Under the pieces are notes generated by a model. The model was not told where the DNA came from and made no database searches. It saw only the letters and a program-made list of their open reading frames with translations. From an uncultured Bacteroidota bacterium (GTDB lineage Bacteria; Bacteroidota; Bacteroidia; Flavobacteriales; Flavobacteriaceae), in contig CAILTC010000127.1 in assembly GCA_903837025.1 (NCBI GenBank), positions 1-9,118 of the forward strand: a stretch of 9,118 nt of DNA, given 5' to 3'. Of this stretch, positions 1 to 5,909 are shown piece after piece (within the stretch, counting starts at the first letter, position 1; every line of letters starts with the position of its first letter). The position numbers and the translations under genes were made by a program.

Positions 1-44
1 CAGCTCAAATAAAATTATCGAAATCCACTTTTAGTTATGAGTAG

Positions 45-965
45 TTATTTCTTCAAACTCTCCTGAATGGTTTTCATTAAAGCAGCTCCACCTTTTTCCA
101 AAATTTCGTTGGCACAATCTTTTCCAAAATCAGTCCAATTATCTAATGAAATTGTTTTTTCTATTTCCAGTTTTTCTTTTCCGTCGATGGAGAATAAATT
201 TCCAACAAAATGAATTTCGTTGTTGTTTATTTTTGCCAAAGCGCCAATTGGAGCCGTACAACCGCCTTCAAGTGTTTTTAGAAATTGTCTTTCTATTTGG
301 GTGCAAATTTCAGTTTCCTTGTCATTTAATTTGGCGACAGCCTCTTTGCAAAATTCATCATTTTGCATCGCAACGATGACCATTGCACCTTGTGCAGGAG
401 CTGGAATCATCCAATCTAAATCGATAAAATCGGTAGGTTTTAAGTTGATGCGTTCGAGACCGGCAGCGGCAAAAACAGCTCCACTCCAATCGCTTTCATT
501 TAATTTTTGCATTCGAGTATTCACGTTTCCACGTAAATCGACCACGTTATGTTTGGGATATTTGTGCAACCATTGCGCTTGACGACGCAAACTTCCGGTG
601 GCAATTGTTCCGTTTCCTTCAAGAAAATCGAGCGCTCCTTTATGAACTAGAATATCCAACGTATTGGCTCTTTCGAGAACCGCAGCTTGAATAATCCCAA
701 TAGGCAAAGCCGTTGGTACGTCTTTCATCGAATGTACAGCAATGTCAACTTGCCCGTTTATCATGGCGATATCGAGCGTTTTTGTAAAAATTCCTGTGAT
801 TCCGAGTTCGTAAAGGGGTTTATCGAGTAGGATGTCGCCTTGAGATTTTACGGCAATAATTTCGGTTTTATAGCCTAAATCGTTTAATTTTTTTTGAACT
901 GTGTGGGCTTGCCAAAGGGCTAATTCGCTGTCACGAGTTCCAATTCTAATTACTTTTTGAACCAT
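45..965 (-). CDS. hemC: Hydroxymethylbilane synthase (porphobilinogen deaminase)
   Basis: This enzyme polymerises four porphobilinogen molecules into the linear tetrapyrrole hydroxymethylbilane, in the cytoplasm, as a middle step of heme synthesis. The 306-residue length is normal for a stand-alone HemC. The catalytic segment HSMKDVP is at residues 78-84, with Asp82 matching the essential aspartate. Substrate-binding arginines lie in TGSLRRQ (123-129) and DLRGNVNTR (143-151). The loop LEGGCTAPIGA carries Cys236, the attachment site of the dipyrromethane cofactor. All key residues are present, so the enzyme should be active. It lies 57 bp downstream of hemA on the same strand, which suggests one transcript. 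There is no HemD domain fused at the C-terminus, so uroporphyrinogen-III synthase must be encoded elsewhere. The 44 bases beyond its stop, up to the window edge, show no recognisable gene start. Confidence 0.97.
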   Translation of the reverse strand: MVQKVIRIGTRDSELALWQAHTVQKKLNDLGYKTEIIAVKSQGDILLDKPLYELGITGIFTKTLDIAMINGQVDIAVHSMKDVPTALPIGIIQAAVLERANTLDILVHKGALDFLEGNGTIATGSLRRQAQWLHKYPKHNVVDLRGNVNTRMQKLNESDWSGAVFAAAGLERINLKPTDFIDLDWMIPAPAQGAMVIVAMQNDEFCKEAVAKLNDKETEICTQIERQFLKTLEGGCTAPIGALAKINNNEIHFVGNLFSIDGKEKLEIEKTISLDNWTDFGKDCANEILEKGGAALMKTIQESLKK

Positions 966-1022
966 TCTTTGTTTATTTTTGAACCATTAAGAAATTAAGG
1001 ATCATTAAGTATTTGTTACTGT
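966..1022. repeat. hemA-hemC spacer with three ATTAAG repeats
   Basis: The gap between hemA and hemC holds three near-identical 7-mers on the plus strand: CATTAAG at 985-991, AATTAAG at 993-999 and CATTAAG at 1003-1009. The steps between them are 8 and 10 nt. No strong hairpin or terminator is visible, so read-through from hemA into hemC is expected. The repeats may be a small degenerate array of the type seen in other gaps of this window. They could also be chance in AT-rich DNA. Confidence 0.45.
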
Positions 1023-2327
1023 TTACGATAGTGTAATTTTGTATTTTTCTTCGACTTTTGAAGTTTTTTTTATTGGAGTTGCAAAACCAATTTGAAATAC
1101 TTTTTCAATAAAATCAATGCTTTCGTCAACCGAAGTATTTTCGTCTTTGAGGTGATTAGCAAATTGATTGGTGATTTTCTGAATAATTCTAGCGCTGATT
1201 AATTCGGCTTGCTCTTCATCGAAATTGGATAGTTTTTTTCGTTGAAAATTCAATTCACCAGCCACAATATCATTCAATTTAGCTTTTAATGCGTGGATTG
1301 TTGGCGCAAATTTTCGTCCATTCATCCAAGTATTCAATTCTAATTTCATGTCTTCGATGATGGCTTCGGCAGCAGGAATATGTTGTTTTCTTCTTTCCAA
1401 AGTGTCATCGGTCATTTGTGATAGATGATCCATGTGAATTAAAGTCACATTTTCTAAATCTTGAACGTTTAAATGAACATTTTTTGGAACGGATAAATCT
1501 AAAATCAAAAGAGGTTTTTTTAGATTCAAGATAGCTTTGTCGATTGTTGGGTTTTGCGCTCCGGTTGCAACGACTAAAACGTCTGCTTTTTGCAATTCAA
1601 GATGCAAATCGGAATAATCTTTTACGACTAAATTCAATTTACCGGCCAATATTTCGGCAGTACTTTTGGTTCTATTTATTAAAGTAATTTGCTCATTTTT
1701 AGTATGTTTTACTAAATTTTCACAGGTATTACGACCTATTTCTCCAGTACCAAAAAGCAAAATGTTTTTGTTACCAATGTTCTCTATATTCTTGATTATG
1801 TATTGAACTGCTGCAAAAGAAACGGAAGTGGCACCAGAACTTATTTCGGTTTCGTTTTTAATTCTTTTGCTGGTTTGAATCACCATATTGATTAAACGAT
1901 CCAGAAAAGCGTTGATTAAACCCAATGCTCTCGATTCTTCGAAACTGGTTTTTATCTGTCCAATAATTTCGAAATCACCAAGAATTTGACTGTCTAAACC
2001 TGTTCCTACACGAAACAAATGGTTGATCGCTTCTTGGTTTTTATAAACAAATCCTACTTTTTGAAACTCTGCAACGCTACCATTACTGTTCTCACAAATG
2101 AGTTGAATTAACTGAAAAGGATGTTCTGCATAACCGTAAACTTCGGTGCGATTGCAAGTAGAAGTGATGATTAAACTATCTAAACCGCTTTCTTTTGCTT
2201 GAAGCAAAGCGTTCGTTTTTGATTTTGCATCTAAACTGAATTTCCCTCTAACTTCGGCATCGGCTTTTTTATAGCTCAACCCAATAGAGTAGAAAGTTTT
2301 ATGTTTTGATAAGTTTAGATTTTCCAT
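1023..2327 (-). CDS. hemA: Glutamyl-tRNA reductase
   Basis: This NADPH-dependent enzyme reduces glutamyl-tRNA to glutamate-1-semialdehyde, the first committed step of the C5 route to 5-aminolevulinate and heme. From the ATG at 2327 the protein is 434 residues, close to the family norm. The N-terminal catalytic domain has the nucleophilic cysteine in STCNRTEVYGY (Cys58) and the conserved histidine in INHLFRVGTGLDSQILG (His103). A Rossmann NADPH-binding domain starts around residue 188 with LFGTGEIG, followed by a helical dimerisation domain at about 310-410. A GTG at 2333 would add two residues, but the ATG at 2327 is preferred because it is the stronger start codon and gives a natural N-terminus. 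The gene is first in a minus-strand operon with hemC and diverges from the araC-type regulator. Use of HemA shows the organism makes aminolevulinate by the C5 pathway. Confidence 0.97.
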   Translation of the reverse strand: MENLNLSKHKTFYSIGLSYKKADAEVRGKFSLDAKSKTNALLQAKESGLDSLIITSTCNRTEVYGYAEHPFQLIQLICENSNGSVAEFQKVGFVYKNQEAINHLFRVGTGLDSQILGDFEIIGQIKTSFEESRALGLINAFLDRLINMVIQTSKRIKNETEISSGATSVSFAAVQYIIKNIENIGNKNILLFGTGEIGRNTCENLVKHTKNEQITLINRTKSTAEILAGKLNLVVKDYSDLHLELQKADVLVVATGAQNPTIDKAILNLKKPLLILDLSVPKNVHLNVQDLENVTLIHMDHLSQMTDDTLERRKQHIPAAEAIIEDMKLELNTWMNGRKFAPTIHALKAKLNDIVAGELNFQRKKLSNFDEEQAELISARIIQKITNQFANHLKDENTSVDESIDFIEKVFQIGFATPIKKTSKVEEKYKITLS

Positions 2328-2353
2328 GTACACTCTTTTTCTAAAAAGTTAGA

Positions 2354-2361
2354 CAAATTTA
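2354..2361 (-). promoter_or_regulatory. Candidate -7 element of the hemA promoter
   Basis: Read on the minus strand this is TAAATTTG, a perfect match to the Bacteroidota -7 consensus TAnnTTTG. Upstream, after 21 nt, is TTA (2385-2383), an imperfect match to the expected TTG of the -33 element. The implied transcript start would give a 5' leader of roughly 20 nt before the hemA ATG at 2327. The position and motif are seen directly. Promoter activity is inferred. Confidence 0.5.
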
Positions 2362-2389
2362 TAATTAAGGTTTCGATTAAAGTAACGCT

Positions 2390-2401
2390 AAAAGTACTTT
2401 T
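2390..2401. promoter_or_regulatory. 12-bp palindrome upstream of hemA, possible operator
   Basis: AAAAGTACTTTT is a perfect 12-bp palindrome in the divergent hemA/araC region. It lies just upstream of the expected -33 zone of the hemA promoter (TTA at 2383-2385). That is a plausible place for a regulator to contact or exclude RNA polymerase. It is AT-rich and short, so chance cannot be excluded. Confidence 0.3.
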
Positions 2402-2455
2402 TATATCGCTGCATGATTTTTTGTTCATAAATATTATTTTTACCGTAAAAAACAC

Positions 2456-2463
2456 TATTTTTG
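2456..2463 (+). promoter_or_regulatory. Candidate -7 element of the araC-type gene promoter
   Basis: TATTTTTG matches the Bacteroidota -7 consensus TAnnTTTG exactly. No TTG lies at the usual 17-23 nt upstream; the nearest TTG is at 2421-2423, 32 nt away. The promoter would therefore be weak or activator-dependent. It would leave a leader of about 85 nt before the ATG at 2554. Confidence 0.35.
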
Positions 2464-2520
2464 TGAGGAAATCAGGCTTTTAAAAGACAAACTTATTAGA
2501 ATTTTGCAGATAAAAAACTG

Positions 2521-2537
2521 ATAAATATCATATTTAT
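2521..2537. repeat. AT-rich inverted repeat ahead of the araC-type start
   Basis: ATAAATA (2521-2527) and TATTTAT (2531-2537) form a perfect 7-bp inverted repeat around TCA, ending 16 nt before the regulator's ATG. A related direct copy, ATAAATATTAT, lies at 2427-2437, matching 10 of 11 bases with 2521-2531. It could be an autoregulatory site or a weak mRNA hairpin near the ribosome landing zone. AT-rich composition makes chance occurrence fairly likely. Confidence 0.3.
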
Positions 2538-2553
2538 TAAAAAAAATGTCGCA

Positions 2554-3426
2554 ATGAGTTCTGAAGATGTTATAACAATTGAAGAAGATTTCACCCTACT
2601 TCGTTTCGAAAACGATACGGAGGAAGTCTTTTACACCCAGCGAGAAGTTAAAAGTGGATTGATCCAATTTCACTTTGGATTAAAGGGAAAAGCCAAGTTT
2701 GTTTTCAACCAAGGAAACTATGCTTTGGATCTAAAAGAGGAAAAATCTTTGTTGCTCTACAATCCGCAAAAAGAACTGCCTTTGAATTTAGAAATAGCAC
2801 CCAATTCTTGGGTTATTTCGGTTATTATTTCTATTAAAAAATTTCATAATTTATTTTCTTCTGAAGCCAATTACATTACTTTTTTGAGTGATGATAATAA
2901 GGACAAGAAATATTATAAAGAAGGTGATATAAGTCCGTCGATGGCGATTGTTTTGAGCCAATTGTTTCATTACAATTTACATCCGTCGATAAAAAACCTG
3001 TATTATAAAGGAAAAGGATACGAATTATTGAGTTTGTATTTCAACCGAACCGAAGATCCAAATGCAGAACAATGTCCGTTTTTGATTGATGAAGAAAATG
3101 TATTCAAGATAAAAAAAGCCAAAGAAATTATCCTCGCCAATATGGCTGAACCGCCTGGATTACAGGAATTGGCTGATGAAGTTGGACTGACTTTGAAGAA
3201 ACTTAAAATGGGTTTCAAGCAAATTTATGGCGATACCGTTTACGGATTTCTATTTGACTATAAAATGGATTCTGCCCGAAAATTGCTCGACAGCGGTTCG
3301 TATAATGTAAACGAAGTGGGTCTAAAAATTGGCTACAGTACAGGAAGCCATTTTATCGCTGCATTCAAGAAGAAATTCGGAACGACCCCGAAAAAATATT
3401 TGATGGCAATCAATCCGAATATGTAA
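2554..3426 (+). CDS. AraC-family transcriptional regulator
   Basis: This is a 290-residue DNA-binding regulator. The C-terminal AraC/XylS domain spans about 190-286 and has two helix-turn-helix units. The first is around LQELADEVGLTLKKLKMGF (203-221). The second is around VNEVGLKIGYSTGSHFIAAF (252-271), followed by the family signature KKFGTTPKKYL. The N-terminal half (about 1-170) has no motif I can assign to a ligand. Its layout resembles the PchR-like group of AraC regulators that respond to iron compounds, but that is a loose recollection and not a match I could test. It starts divergently from hemA and is followed by hemH, so a role in heme or iron control is a fair inference. A separate ATG at 2546 is in another frame and stops after three codons. 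The regulator class is certain; the target and signal are not. Confidence 0.9.
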   Translation: MSSEDVITIEEDFTLLRFENDTEEVFYTQREVKSGLIQFHFGLKGKAKFVFNQGNYALDLKEEKSLLLYNPQKELPLNLEIAPNSWVISVIISIKKFHNLFSSEANYITFLSDDNKDKKYYKEGDISPSMAIVLSQLFHYNLHPSIKNLYYKGKGYELLSLYFNRTEDPNAEQCPFLIDEENVFKIKKAKEIILANMAEPPGLQELADEVGLTLKKLKMGFKQIYGDTVYGFLFDYKMDSARKLLDSGSYNVNEVGLKIGYSTGSHFIAAFKKKFGTTPKKYLMAINPNM

Positions 3427-3466
3427 AAAACAAAAGTTTAGCTACTTTTAACCCCAAATAAATTTA

Positions 3467-3490
3467 GAGATTCCATTCTTCGGAATGACA
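3467..3490. repeat. Palindromic intergenic element, copy 1
   Basis: This copy reads GAGATTCC, then a 7-nt loop, then GGAATGACA. ATTCC (3470-3474) pairs with GGAAT (3482-3486). It lies between the araC-type gene and hemH, ending 14 nt before the hemH ATG. A second copy with the same flanks but a shorter loop is found before hemJ at 5208-5227. The repeat is seen directly and its function is unknown. The short stem without a U-tract makes it a poor classical terminator. Confidence 0.7.
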
Positions 3491-3504
3491 AAAAAAAACA
3501 AAAT

Positions 3505-4518
3505 ATGAAAGGTGTATTATTAGTCAATTTAGGTTCTCCAGAAAGTCCAACAGCAAAAGATGTAAAACCGTATTTAGATGAATTTTTAATGGACAAATAC
3601 GTGATTGACGTCCCGTTTTTGTTTCGAGCGCTATTAGTTCGCGGAATTATTCTGCAAACAAGACCCAAAAAATCGGCTGCGGCTTACGCCAAAATTTGGT
3701 GGGACGAAGGTTCACCGCTTGTCGTAATTTCGAAAAGAATGCACGAAAAAGTAAAGCAGCAAGTTGAAATTCCGGTTTCATTAGCGATGCGTTACGGAAA
3801 TCCATCTCTTTTGTCTGGATTGCAAGAATTACACGATAAAGGAGTTACCGAAGTATTGCTTTTTCCGTTGTACCCGCAACATGCCATGGCTTCGACAACG
3901 ACGATTTTAGAATTGGCCGAAGAGCATAGAAAAAAGTATTTTCCGGAAATGAAATTTACGATTGTTCCTGCGTTTTATAACAAACCTGATTATTTACAAA
4001 ACCTTGCCGATTCAATCAAATCGCATTTAGAAGGTTATAAATACGATCATCTATTGTTTTCCTATCACGGAATTCCAGAGCGCCATATTCGCAAAACCGA
4101 CATCACCAATTCGCATTGCAAAATTGATGGTTCTTGTTGCAACACGCCATCACCGGCACATGAATTTTGCTACCGTCACCAATGTTATGAAACCACAAAA
4201 CAAGTGGTGAAATTATTGGGAATTCCAGAAGGAAAATACAGCCAAACTTTTCAATCTCGCTTGGCGGGTGACAAATGGCTTACTCCTTACACCGATGTTG
4301 AAGTAAACAAAATGCCTGAAAAAGGAATCAAGAACTTGGCAGTAGTAACACCAGCATTTGTTTCAGATTGTTTAGAAACTTTGGAAGAAATCGCAATGGA
4401 AGCCAATCACCAATTCAAAGAACATGGTGGCGAGAATTTCATGGCAATTCCTTGTTTAAATGATAGTGACGCATGGTGCGAAACGGTAGCAAATTGGATT
4501 AAAGACTGGGCAAAATAA
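3505..4518 (+). CDS. hemH: Ferrochelatase
   Basis: Ferrochelatase inserts Fe2+ into protoporphyrin IX to make protoheme, the last step of the protoporphyrin-dependent pathway. The protein has 337 residues, normal for bacterial HemH. The N-terminus MKGVLLVNLGSPESP is the family's usual opening. The catalytic histidine is His188 in LFSYHGIPERH, and the conserved acidic residue is Glu291 in SDCLETLEEI. The segment between them has five cysteines (205, 211, 212, 222, 227) within 23 residues, more than in E. coli-type HemH. These might bind metal or an iron-sulfur cluster. The start at 3505 fits the family; no Shine-Dalgarno is visible, but the upstream is A-rich. The stop overlaps the next start by one base, which suggests translational coupling to the dehydrogenase. 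HemJ, encoded two genes on, would supply its substrate. Confidence 0.97.
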   Translation: MKGVLLVNLGSPESPTAKDVKPYLDEFLMDKYVIDVPFLFRALLVRGIILQTRPKKSAAAYAKIWWDEGSPLVVISKRMHEKVKQQVEIPVSLAMRYGNPSLLSGLQELHDKGVTEVLLFPLYPQHAMASTTTILELAEEHRKKYFPEMKFTIVPAFYNKPDYLQNLADSIKSHLEGYKYDHLLFSYHGIPERHIRKTDITNSHCKIDGSCCNTPSPAHEFCYRHQCYETTKQVVKLLGIPEGKYSQTFQSRLAGDKWLTPYTDVEVNKMPEKGIKNLAVVTPAFVSDCLETLEEIAMEANHQFKEHGGENFMAIPCLNDSDAWCETVANWIKDWAK

Positions 4519-5180
4519 TGAAAATAGCATTAATAACCGGTGCAAATTCTGGGATAGGATTTGCATTAGCGAAAAAATTAATTGAAAACGGATATTTTGT
4601 TATTGGAACTTCCAGAAATGGTGAAATTGACCTTGTTTCTGAAAATCTATTTACCGTACAACTTGATGTAACCGATTCCAATTCAATAGAAAAAGCCAAT
4701 ACAATTATTCGCGAAAAATTTAAAACAATTGATGTTTTAATCAATAATGCAGGAATTGGTCCAGATTTAGGTAAAAAAATACCCGAAATCAATTCCTTAA
4801 AAATGACATTGAACACCAATGTTACTGGTTTGGTCGTGTTTACAGAATCCATAATTGATTTGATAGACGAAAAGGGAAAAATATTGAATATTTCATCCAT
4901 AATGGGAACATTGAATCGCGGAAGCGACTCCGATTCACCAGCCTATCGAATCTCAAAATCCGCAGTAAATATGTATACAAAAATTCTTTCGGAACGGCTA
5001 TTGGATAAAAATATTGCTGTTTATTCGATTCATCCAGGTTGGGTAAAAACCAAATTGGCTGGTCAATCTGCGCCATTAACACCGGAATTTTCTGCAAATG
5101 GAATTTATACTTTATTAGAAAAAGATTTGCCTACAGGAACTTTTTGGAATGCAGAAACACAAGAAGAAATGGTGTGGTAA
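4518..5180 (+). CDS. Short-chain dehydrogenase/reductase (SDR)
   Basis: This 220-residue classical SDR is an NAD(P)-dependent oxidoreductase with an unknown substrate. The cofactor motif TGANSGIG is at residues 7-14. The structural NNAG motif is at 76-79. The active site has Ser127 in NISS, with Tyr143 and Lys147 in YRISK. The serine-tyrosine gap is three residues longer than typical, a small loop insertion. The conserved post-active-site motif HPGWVKT is at about 172-178. At 220 residues it is slightly short for classical SDRs. The start ATG shares its A with the hemH stop (TAATG), so the two are probably translated together, although no known heme-pathway step needs an SDR. It may be a passenger in the operon or act on a tetrapyrrole-related or housekeeping carbonyl. 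The family is secure; the substrate cannot be read from the sequence. Confidence 0.92.
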   Translation: MKIALITGANSGIGFALAKKLIENGYFVIGTSRNGEIDLVSENLFTVQLDVTDSNSIEKANTIIREKFKTIDVLINNAGIGPDLGKKIPEINSLKMTLNTNVTGLVVFTESIIDLIDEKGKILNISSIMGTLNRGSDSDSPAYRISKSAVNMYTKILSERLLDKNIAVYSIHPGWVKTKLAGQSAPLTPEFSANGIYTLLEKDLPTGTFWNAETQEEMVW

Positions 5181-5207
5181 AACCTCAAAATGCAATCAAG
5201 CCAAAAT

Positions 5208-5227
5208 GAGATTCCTACGGAATGACA
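5208..5227. repeat. Palindromic intergenic element, copy 2
   Basis: This is the second copy of the element at 3467-3490. GAGATTCC is followed by a 3-nt TAC loop and GGAATGACA. ATTCC (5211-5215) pairs with GGAAT (5219-5223). It sits in the gap between the SDR gene and hemJ. The ATG inside its right arm (5222) opens a longer frame for hemJ, but this is likely not the true start. Confidence 0.7.
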
Positions 5228-5242
5228 AACTGGGTACAAAAC

Positions 5243-5256
5243 TTGAAACCTGAAAC
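5243..5256. repeat. Two heptad repeats (TTGAAAC, CTGAAAC) before hemJ
   Basis: TTGAAAC at 5243-5249 is followed directly by CTGAAAC at 5250-5256, just upstream of the preferred hemJ ATG at 5264. The unit length of 7 matches other repeat arrays in this window. It supports the view that this stretch is non-coding and not the first codons of hemJ. Confidence 0.5.
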
Positions 5257-5263
5257 AAAAAAT

Positions 5264-5821
5264 ATGGAATATTACAACTACCTCAAATCACTTCACCTCA
5301 TCTTTGTCATCACTTGGTTTGCCGGACTTTTTTATATTGTTCGCTTATTCGTTTACCAAATTGAAGCCAACGATAAACCGTCGCCTGAAAAGGAAATTCT
5401 GCAAAAACAATATAAAATAATGACGTATCGTTTGTGGTATATTATCACTTGGCCAAGCGCTATATTGGCCAGTATTTTTGCATTTTGGATGTTATTTTTT
5501 ACAGCCATGGGAAATGCTTGGTTGCAAATGCCTTGGATGCAAGTAAAACTTGGCTTTGTTTTTGCGCTGTATTTATACCATTATAAATGCCACAGGATAT
5601 TCAAGGAATTACAAAATAACGAAGTAAAATATTCAACCAATTATATGCGTTTGTGGAACGAAGGTGCTACAATTATATTATTTGCCGTTGTATTTTTGGT
5701 CATTCTAAAAAACGCTGTAAACTGGATTTATGGAGTTGTTGGAATTATGTTGTTTTCGGTTTTGATTATGCTTGGTTTTAAGTTTTATAAAACAATCCGA
5801 GAGAAAAACAGGGATCAGTAA
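5264..5821 (+). CDS. hemJ: Protoporphyrinogen IX oxidase, HemJ/UPF0093 family
   Basis: HemJ is a membrane protein that oxidises protoporphyrinogen IX to protoporphyrin IX, directly before ferrochelatase in the pathway. From the ATG at 5264 it has 185 residues. The N-terminus MEYYNYLKSLHLIFVITWFA, with His11 in the first membrane segment, is typical of the family. About four to five hydrophobic segments follow (roughly 8-31, 58-80, 95-107, 133-149 and 153-172). Further family marks are TWPSAIL, LYHYKCHRIF and RLWNEGA, the last carrying the conserved R-x-x-N-E. An in-frame ATG at 5222 would add 14 residues, but these fall in repeat DNA and are not family-like, so I chose 5264. Older annotations may call this family CopD-like. 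The nearby hemH, hemA and hemC strongly support the heme role. Confidence 0.92.
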   Translation: MEYYNYLKSLHLIFVITWFAGLFYIVRLFVYQIEANDKPSPEKEILQKQYKIMTYRLWYIITWPSAILASIFAFWMLFFTAMGNAWLQMPWMQVKLGFVFALYLYHYKCHRIFKELQNNEVKYSTNYMRLWNEGATIILFAVVFLVILKNAVNWIYGVVGIMLFSVLIMLGFKFYKTIREKNRDQ

Positions 5822-5876
5822 GCCGTTTTTTAGTGGTCAGATGTTAGACTAAAAACCAAAAAGAACGCATGTTGCT

Positions 5877-5909
5877 CACTGAATACTCAAAATCTGAACA
5901 CTGAATACT
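5877..5909. repeat. Direct repeats before the histidine kinase gene
   Basis: The 11-mer CACTGAATACT occurs at 5877-5887 and again at 5899-5909. Read as heptads, GAATACT (5881-5887), GAACACT (5896-5902) and GAATACT (5903-5909) recur, with one 8-nt step between the first and the rest. The last unit abuts the kinase ATG at 5910. The rest of this 88-bp gap (5822-5876) shows no clear signal. Confidence 0.6.

Noticed and set aside
1..44. A third minus-strand heme gene starting just after hemC
   Set aside because: The 44 bases show no start codon opening a frame to the edge; the GTG frame here stops quickly. A downstream gene may exist outside the window.
146..582. Two overlapping plus-strand open frames within hemC
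   Set aside because: They lie antisense to hemC, which has complete catalytic motifs, and their translations look like no protein family. They are frame shadows.
3431..3449. A terminator hairpin after the araC-type gene (AAAAGT...ACTTTT)
   Set aside because: The stem is only six A/T-rich pairs with no clean T-run after it, so it is too weak to call.
4499..4900. A 133-codon minus-strand open frame opposite the SDR gene
   Set aside because: It is fully antisense to the cofactor-binding half of an intact SDR and has no recognisable motif or start context.
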